Source of the DNA: Amoebophrya sp. A120
Taxonomy: Eukaryota; Sar; Dinophyceae; Syndiniales; Amoebophryaceae
DNA length: 64,000 nucleotides
Assembly: GCA_905178155.1 (NCBI GenBank)
Contig: CAJINV010000004.1
Location: 8,640,882 to 8,704,881, forward strand
Reading direction: 5' to 3'
Shown here: piece by piece, positions 58,801 to 64,000 of the stretch
Numbering within the stretch: the first letter of the stretch is position 1
How the letters are laid out: every line of letters starts with the position of its first letter
Made by a program: the position numbers and the translations under genes
The notes under the pieces: model-generated
Told to the model about the DNA's origin: nothing
Databases searched by the model: none
Seen by the model: only the letters and a program-made list of their open reading frames with translations

Positions 58801-58835
58801 TGACTTGGGACAAGGTCCTCGTTCATTTCTGCCAT
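55827..58835 (-). CDS. S1/P1-type nuclease with C-terminal membrane segment
   Basis: Exons: 58377-58835, 58151-58274, 57712-57982, 57127-57523, 56744-56865, about 56500-56601, 56214-56275, about 56055-56147, and the last to 55827. Most introns are GT-AG; one (56866-57126) is a family G introner. The start MAEMNEDLVPSH is followed after about 100 residues by a hydrophobic stretch and AASAFDRDGHEAIGMTAMSA, the mature N-terminus typical of this family. Later blocks are DISGWAHAVDEKFTW, MHYQTYKLGGQET, MKFLVNLLGDVHQPLHF and SFYELWDKDMTQT. The family cuts single-stranded nucleic acid with three zinc ions; some protist members are membrane-anchored 3'-nucleotidases. Several zinc ligands appear replaced: Trp1 by Phe, the Asp of WAD by His, the His of FLVH by Asn and the His of LHxxWD by Tyr. 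The C-terminus has a membrane helix (NLCLFLLQLAGLVAFLKYT). The last three exon joins are tentative. Confidence 0.72.
56866..57126 (-). mobile_element. introner, family G
   Basis: Ends CAATCTCAAACGTTACAATA and inverse, with an extra inverted arm (GCTCAGCTGTT). TSD GTCCC. Removal joins CKNVYRD to PVAKRMIDEGYT in the nuclease gene. Confidence 0.9.
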
Positions 58836-59545
58836 CTTTGAATACTTTTCGGTGGTGCTTACACTATCAGTCTTGGACGATGAACATCAAGTATTAATCC
58901 TACCAACATTACAGTTTCATCTTCACCATACTACCAGGGAAGCTTCACACGCCGACATTGTGCCAAGGGTGGTCTACTGCGCAAGATCACGTATTAGTAG
59001 TCGTTCTTTCACAACCATAATCTTTACAAGGATCTTCATCTTTGCACAGACAAACCAACGACATGCCAACACTACCACAGTATCTTCGGTATAGCGAAGC
59101 AATAGCAAAAGCAGCCGTGAAGATCCTGAAACACTTTGATGCTGATTCGTTGTCACACAAAAGAAAGTGCTACTACGTTCCGGGGATGAACAGCACAACT
59201 CCTATTCATTTTGAACCAGCCCTGTGCGGTACGCACCACAACTCGCGAGGGGGGGCAGAGCTTTTGCTCTTCTCGTCATGATTTTAGTCGGAGTTATTTC
59301 TTCGAAGCGCTTCAGATATGATGCGAAGTGGATTTCGGTTCATTTACCTGTACCCCGTCGGGCTACGACGGGGCCGGTCGTAGCAAAAACAAAGTACATC
59401 CACGCAGAATTTTTATCTGTACTGTTGCGCGATCAAGGTCATACAATGTCAACTAAAAAAATGTCGCTCGTCGCTAATGCGTATGCCGCAAGGCGGGGGT
59501 CGCTTGATGCTTATAATAATCCGATGATACTGTGCCCGTCGCCCG
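58836..59545. other. intergenic region
   Basis: No gene is supported between the signal peptidase subunit stop and the nuclease start. Confidence 0.4.
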
Positions 59546-60769
59546 TTATTTCCGGAAGTATCGGTCGGGCATCTCGAGCGGCTCGCTCTCGATAAAATCC
59601 GACTCGTCCATCATACCTGTTTGTATATTTTCTGTCGTGGTTGTTCTTTCCGCATCACAACAAAGGGGGTTTCCTGCTATATTGTTTCTGCATAACAAAA
59701 AGAACAAAGTGTATGTTCTAAAAAAGTGAAATTTTTCATGCAAAACCTTCATGTGTTTTCTTTTTCAAACTTGTCACAGAAAAACTACATAGAAAACTCA
59801 TCTTTACCTATGATGGGCATCCTTCTATATCGCACCACCAGCTTCGCTTGCTTTTTCTTGAGCTCCTTGAACTGGTCGCGCAGCGGGTATTTCGCCTCCA
59901 GGCCTTGGAGGCTGAATTTTGCCTCCTCCTTGTCCCGGAGTATCTCATCCCAGATAATCACTTCGTTCAGGTGGCTCGTTTCCGTCTCGTATTTCACCAG
60001 GACCTGTACACGCAAATTTGTCATGTGGAAGAGCATCAAACGAATTTTTTGTCATGCAGCACACCACATCAGATAGCACAGTTGTCATGCAAAAGAAAGC
60101 TAGAGAATGAAAATGCTTTTATACATAGAGAAATAGCTGCTTCTGGTTCCAGTGGAATTCGCTGGTCAGATATCGCAAGAAAAAAGTGTTACAGTTACAC
60201 ATTGTGTCGCAAGACCGGCAACCCAGACAACCTTTCTCATGCGGGAAATGCTTGGGGGCCTCGTTTCCTTCCTGTTTTCCCTTATGATCTTCGCATTACA
60301 AGTTTTCTGTGCCGCACAGAGAAAATTTGTGATGCAGAAACTCCAACAAATGTGTAACTGTAACACTTTTTTCTGGTGATATCAGATCCGCCTCGAAATC
60401 AAAGCTCAGATTTGCTTGCTCCTGGCCCAGAAAGCTGTTGACGGTGAAGTCATGGAGGACGATCTGTGAAAGAGTTTTTCTTTGTGCCGATACAATTTTT
60501 CCCTATGATTATTTGCAACGTGTTTAGTAGATACGCAAGAAGATTATTTGCAAAAATGCTGATAACGCTACCAAAATCCTATTCGGATTTCTTTTCAATC
60601 AAATGCACGCAAAACAAGAAAATTTGAAATCTCTTACGTTTGATATTATCCCGGTGGGTTTCGGGTAGAAGCAGACGTAGGCCGAGAAGTGGTTTAGTAT
60701 TGAGGCGAACCCGAAGGCCGTGACGAAGGTGTAGAAGATCGTCGTGAGACGATTCACGTAGGAATCCAT
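59546..60769 (-). CDS. SPCS3: signal peptidase complex subunit 3
   Basis: Exons 60638-60769, 60382-60463, 60125-60170, 59808-60003 and 59546-59616. Three introns are GT-AG and one is a family F introner. The spliced length is 522 nt (173 residues), close to the 180 of human SPCS3. The N-terminal segment (MDSYVNRLTTIFYTFVTAFG) is the single membrane anchor. Then come SFDFEADLTSEFHWNQKQLF (human: DLEDIFDWNVKQLF), then LFLYVLVKYETET, then NEVIIWDEIL (human NQVVLWDKIV), and a basic stretch ending PIIG. The protein supports the ER signal peptidase that removes signal peptides. It is the best internal ruler in the window: the introner lies between two residues of a conserved motif and must be removed exactly. 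Confidence 0.93.
60171..60381 (-). mobile_element. introner, family F, 211 bp
   Basis: Family F ends (AAAAAAGTGTTACAGTTACA and inverse). TSD TCAGA. Removal creates FEADLTSEFHWNQKQLF in signal peptidase subunit 3. On the coding strand the intron starts TATCACC and ends GATA plus the TSD, so it is not GT-AG. Confidence 0.94.
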
Positions 60770-62956
60770 GTTGTGGGCGTTTGTGGTCTTTTATTGGTGG
60801 ATCTTCTTCCACTAATCACGTACAGGAAGGAGAGCGCGGCTACTGTGTTGTACACAAAAATTGCCTTCGGATGATAGATCCGGTGTGCTAAACTTGAAGA
60901 AAGGCGTAGTCACACAATAAAATTTTCCCGCTTCTTTTATTTATCCTGCTCTCCGACACTGTCCCGGTAGAAAAAGTTCTGAGCTGCGCGGGTAGAAACC
61001 GCTGCGGCGTTCTTATCACCTCCAGTTGGGAGGGCTACGAAGTCGCCTCTGTTTCCTCGCGAGTGAAACGGATCTATGACCCGGAGTTCGGAAGCACTTT
61101 AAAGCTACACAACATTTTCCTGGGCGGCATAGCGGTGTTTGTCTTCCGATTTTTATAGCTACAGAAATAGTACTTACCTTTACTCCTTGGCCAGTTCCTA
61201 AAAGTGAAAATCGCTTGGTTGATATTCGACGGAAAATACTAAATTGCCTACACAACTTGCCGTTTTTTCGAAACAATGAGCTAGGGAATGATGAAGTAGT
61301 GCGCTGAAAAAGGATTCGTGATGTAAGAAATAAAATACTTACTCGTGGTTTTCAGCAAGGACTAATGAATCAGCAGCTGCAAAAGTCTGATCCCCTCAGC
61401 AGGAAACGAGTGTTCCTTGTCCTGCCAGGCCGCACAAGTTTTCCTTGTCCTGCCAGAAAGAGCTGCTTCAGATCTCTTGCGGGATGGTCTTTTTTCTCTA
61501 CTAGAAGTAAAACAAATCGAGGAACGACGTTGACTAGGCAGTAGATGAGAAGGTGATCTTCGTTCAACATGCTTTGTTTCATGTTACACGGATTATATCA
61601 CAATCCGAAATCGTAACCAAGTACCAGGAAACGAACACGACACATTGCCTCTTCATCGAGGTCTTTGTAAGTGTGGAGGCCCCTGCGCTCCGTCCGGGCA
61701 TGCGCCTGCTATCAATATTTCATGTTTCATTTCATCTAAGCTGTTGATCCTTCAGAACACTCGAAGCAATTCGAGATTCGTGCGAAAGATTTCGGCATTG
61801 ATGTATTCCCAAAAGACTGTCGAGTTGGAAAATTCCGTTTCTTGTTTTGCATTTTCAGCGAGAGAAATTCATCCTTTTTCTCGTCTCATTCTTCTCGCGA
61901 AAAAACAATTTTTCATCGGAAAAAACTCAACAGATGTTTTTCGTTTTCTTCACAAATAGCTGTGGCTACACATAAGCTTGTTACGACCATATCATTTATT
62001 TTAACTTTGATTTTATATTTAAGTTATCACTTTTATCAAGTTTTATATATACGGAACGTTAGAATCGCATCTCAAGTCGATAAAAACTTGATCATTGACT
62101 TCCACCGAACACGCATGCTACTGCGAAAAACAAACAAGAACTCCCCGAGACGTCACATCATGATTTTTTGCGTTTTTTCTTCTTTTTCATCATCACAATG
62201 TTGAGGTAAACGAGAGCATTCGGAGCGGTTCGATATTTCTTGTCGCCTACCGCGAGCTTCTTTCAGCGCGACAACCTCAACTACGAACCGGGAAGTTTTG
62301 TTTTTTCATTCAACGAAACTCGTTGCAGCAAGTCTGTCATGCACGAATGACAGGAAACGCACCTGAAAACGGAACGCATATACGAAAAGCTGCATCTTTT
62401 TCAAAAAGCCAAACAGTTGTACGAAATTGAAAAAAGAAAAACGTAAGACATATTTCCGAGCTTCGTCAGCGACAAGTTGAACAAAAACATCTTTTTCGTT
62501 TGGCAAGCAACAGCATCTGTTTATTTTTCTCCAGACTACAAAACTTATATCTTCATCTTCATCATCCCCTTCTTTACATCCTCTTCCAGTTTTTCAAATT
62601 CTCCTCTGCACTTCGGCAGGTGTCGTTCGTTTGCGTTCAAACCGGAATAACAAATCCCAATTCGGTTTTACGGGTGGGTGGAAAAAGAACAGGCAGATGA
62701 TCACTGGAGAGCCGTGCGCTGTACTCCAAAATGGACTGGTCGTGTGGATCATCGTCACCAGGTAGTTGCTAGTCCTTCACCCCTGTATTCCCGATCCGGT
62801 TCGTCAAAAATAAATCTTCACTGTCAACTTCGATCTCTACACTTACATCCTGCTTCCTTACCGTCGTACTTAGTTTACATCAACACTGCGCGTGGTACCA
62901 TCGTGGAATCACTGCACATCATTTCCTTGCAACCAGAATTACATCGGTCATTGCAA
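60770..62956. other. intergenic region
   Basis: I see no gene in this 2.2-kb stretch. It includes a short tandem repeat of TTCCTTGTCCTGCCAG (near 61412 and 61440) and a very AT-rich section (61960-62060). Confidence 0.4.
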
Positions 62957-63844
62957 CTAAAAACTGTCTTCGAGGATGTAAATGCTGGAGATGAAGTCGA
63001 TCGCCTCGGCCTTGATGTGCATCCTCCATGTCTCCGCCTGGGGATGCCCGTTGTCGATCCGTCGCTGCTCACACGCATCCGCATCACCCTGCGGGACCAG
63101 TGCGTAGATGCATCGCAGTTCCGGCATCGTCAACTCCGCCATCTTGTCCACCGCGGGCTCGTCGTCGTCCTTCCAGCTGATGCGGTTGATCATGCTGATA
63201 GTCATGTAGCGCGACAATTTCTCCTTGTCGCAGGTGTCGTCCTCGTGCTGCCGGAATTCATCCGGCGCGATGTTGAAGTTCTGCGGCACCTGGTGGTTGT
63301 TGTTCATGCTGTTGTTGGCGGGGCCGTTCTGGTTGTTCATGTTGTTGTTGTTGTTGTTTTTCGGATTGATCGGAATGTTGTTCGCGCGCATCTGCGCCTG
63401 CTGGTTCTCCAGCACCTGCCGCAGGAGGTCGTCGCTGTTGTCGAAGCGGCGATTGACTGTGTCGAAACGCCGGTCGACATCGGTACGGAAGGTTTTTAAA
63501 TCCTTCACGTCGGCCTTCAAGGCCGCGATATCCTCACGCTCCTGCTGGGTGAGGCCAGATGCGGGGGCAGTAGCAGTAGTACTAGTAGTAGTGGTCGGGG
63601 CGCTGTTCGTGGTGGGGTGGTCACACTCGCCACGAATTCCGGTCCGTATCATCTCGGTGCACTTCACCAGGCACTGCTCCTGTGCTTCGAACCACTTGCG
63701 ATCGGCTTCCTTCTTCTGGTGCTGTTTCCAGTTGTAGCGGTCCTGCATCTCCTCAAACTCGTCAAAGGTCAACTTGTTGCCCTTGCCGTAGTTGTTGTTG
63801 TTGCGCCAGGGCTGTTTCCCTGTGTTCTCGTTCGGGCCGCCCAT
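62957..63844 (-). CDS. Asn-rich coiled-coil protein of unknown function
   Basis: An uninterrupted frame of about 295 residues starting MGGPNENTGKQPWRNNNNYG. It stops after IDFISSIYILEDSF. A coiled coil is likely around residues 115-165 (DIAALKADVKDLKTFRTDVD, then a heptad-like RRFDTVNRRFDN). Asn-rich runs follow. A conserved-looking acidic and basic C-terminal block (SRYMTISMINRISWKDDDEP) looks folded. No family recognised. The frame continues upstream of this ATG, so the true start may be earlier or beyond a splice site. Confidence 0.5.
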   Translation of the reverse strand: MGGPNENTGKQPWRNNNNYGKGNKLTFDEFEEMQDRYNWKQHQKKEADRKWFEAQEQCLVKCTEMIRTGIRGECDHPTTNSAPTTTTSTTATAPASGLTQQEREDIAALKADVKDLKTFRTDVDRRFDTVNRRFDNSDDLLRQVLENQQAQMRANNIPINPKNNNNNNMNNQNGPANNSMNNNHQVPQNFNIAPDEFRQHEDDTCDKEKLSRYMTISMINRISWKDDDEPAVDKMAELTMPELRCIYALVPQGDADACEQRRIDNGHPQAETWRMHIKAEAIDFISSIYILEDSF

Positions 63845-64000
63845 CTCGATAAATTTGAGAACTTGCAAAGAAACTTTTACAGCCGGATTTTTCGACAATG
63901 TCGGGGCAGCATACAAATACTGCCGAAGTGTGGAAGCTTGGAATCGTTGAACCCACTTGAAGTTCGTCACTGTTAGTTGCTCTACTAGCACGCTCGTCTC

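Noticed and set aside
2786-60381. The dispersed inverted repeats as a CRISPR array or bacterial repeats
   Set aside because: They are inverted ends of single elements scattered through exons, with TSDs, not direct repeats with regular spacers.
1-64000. tRNA, rRNA or a dinoflagellate spliced-leader RNA gene
   Set aside because: I looked for the spliced-leader core CCATTTTGGCTCAAG and for clear tRNA or rRNA signatures by eye and saw none.

Overview
The window is eukaryotic nuclear DNA, most likely from a dinoflagellate-lineage alveolate. A parasitic syndinian such as Amoebophrya is my best guess, but no marker settles it. Every gene I can support (about 16) lies on the minus strand, a one-way layout typical of dinoflagellates. 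The proteins combine recognisable conserved domains with very long Ser/Ala/Gly/Thr/Gln-rich inserts.

The dominant feature is a massive invasion by introner-like elements: short mobile sequences that now act as introns. I count 47 copies plus one candidate, about 14.4 kb or 22% of the window. They fall into nine sequence families, which I call A to I after their terminal inverted repeats. Almost all begin TAT or CAT, end ATA, and are flanked by a 5-bp target-site duplication (TSD). In nearly every gene, removing the element plus one TSD copy restores the reading frame exactly. In the signal-peptidase, cryptochrome, YecM-like and ligand-gated-channel genes it also rebuilds conserved protein motifs. 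None of the resulting junctions is GT-AG. Ordinary GT-AG introns occur in the same genes.

Layout from left to right, all minus strand: N-terminal part of an OGG1-like DNA glycosylase (1-840, runs off the edge); a giant Rieske-domain gene with 14 introners (1413-11227); a 1866-residue low-complexity membrane protein (12874-20071); a 57-residue small protein (20106-20377); a DUF285/BspA-repeat protein with eight introners (21347-27060); a small multi-pass membrane protein (27540-28235); a 56-residue paralogue of the small protein (29160-29444); a YecM-like protein (29771-31762); a gene-poor stretch with a 2.3-kb island between 39-bp repeats; a low-complexity gene (35408-40811) with an 887-bp inverted-repeat transposon in one intron; a cryptochrome/photolyase (41519-45974); a pentameric ligand-gated ion channel (46505-49110); a secretory membrane protein (49977-55294); an S1/P1-type nuclease (55827-58835); signal peptidase complex subunit 3 (59546-60769); and a coiled-coil Asn-rich protein (62957-63844).

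The genes do not form one pathway. What unites them is the shared intron-creating mobile element system. The spliced lengths of the signal-peptidase subunit, channel, cryptochrome, YecM-like, low-complexity membrane and secretory membrane genes all come out divisible by three, which independently supports the element boundaries.
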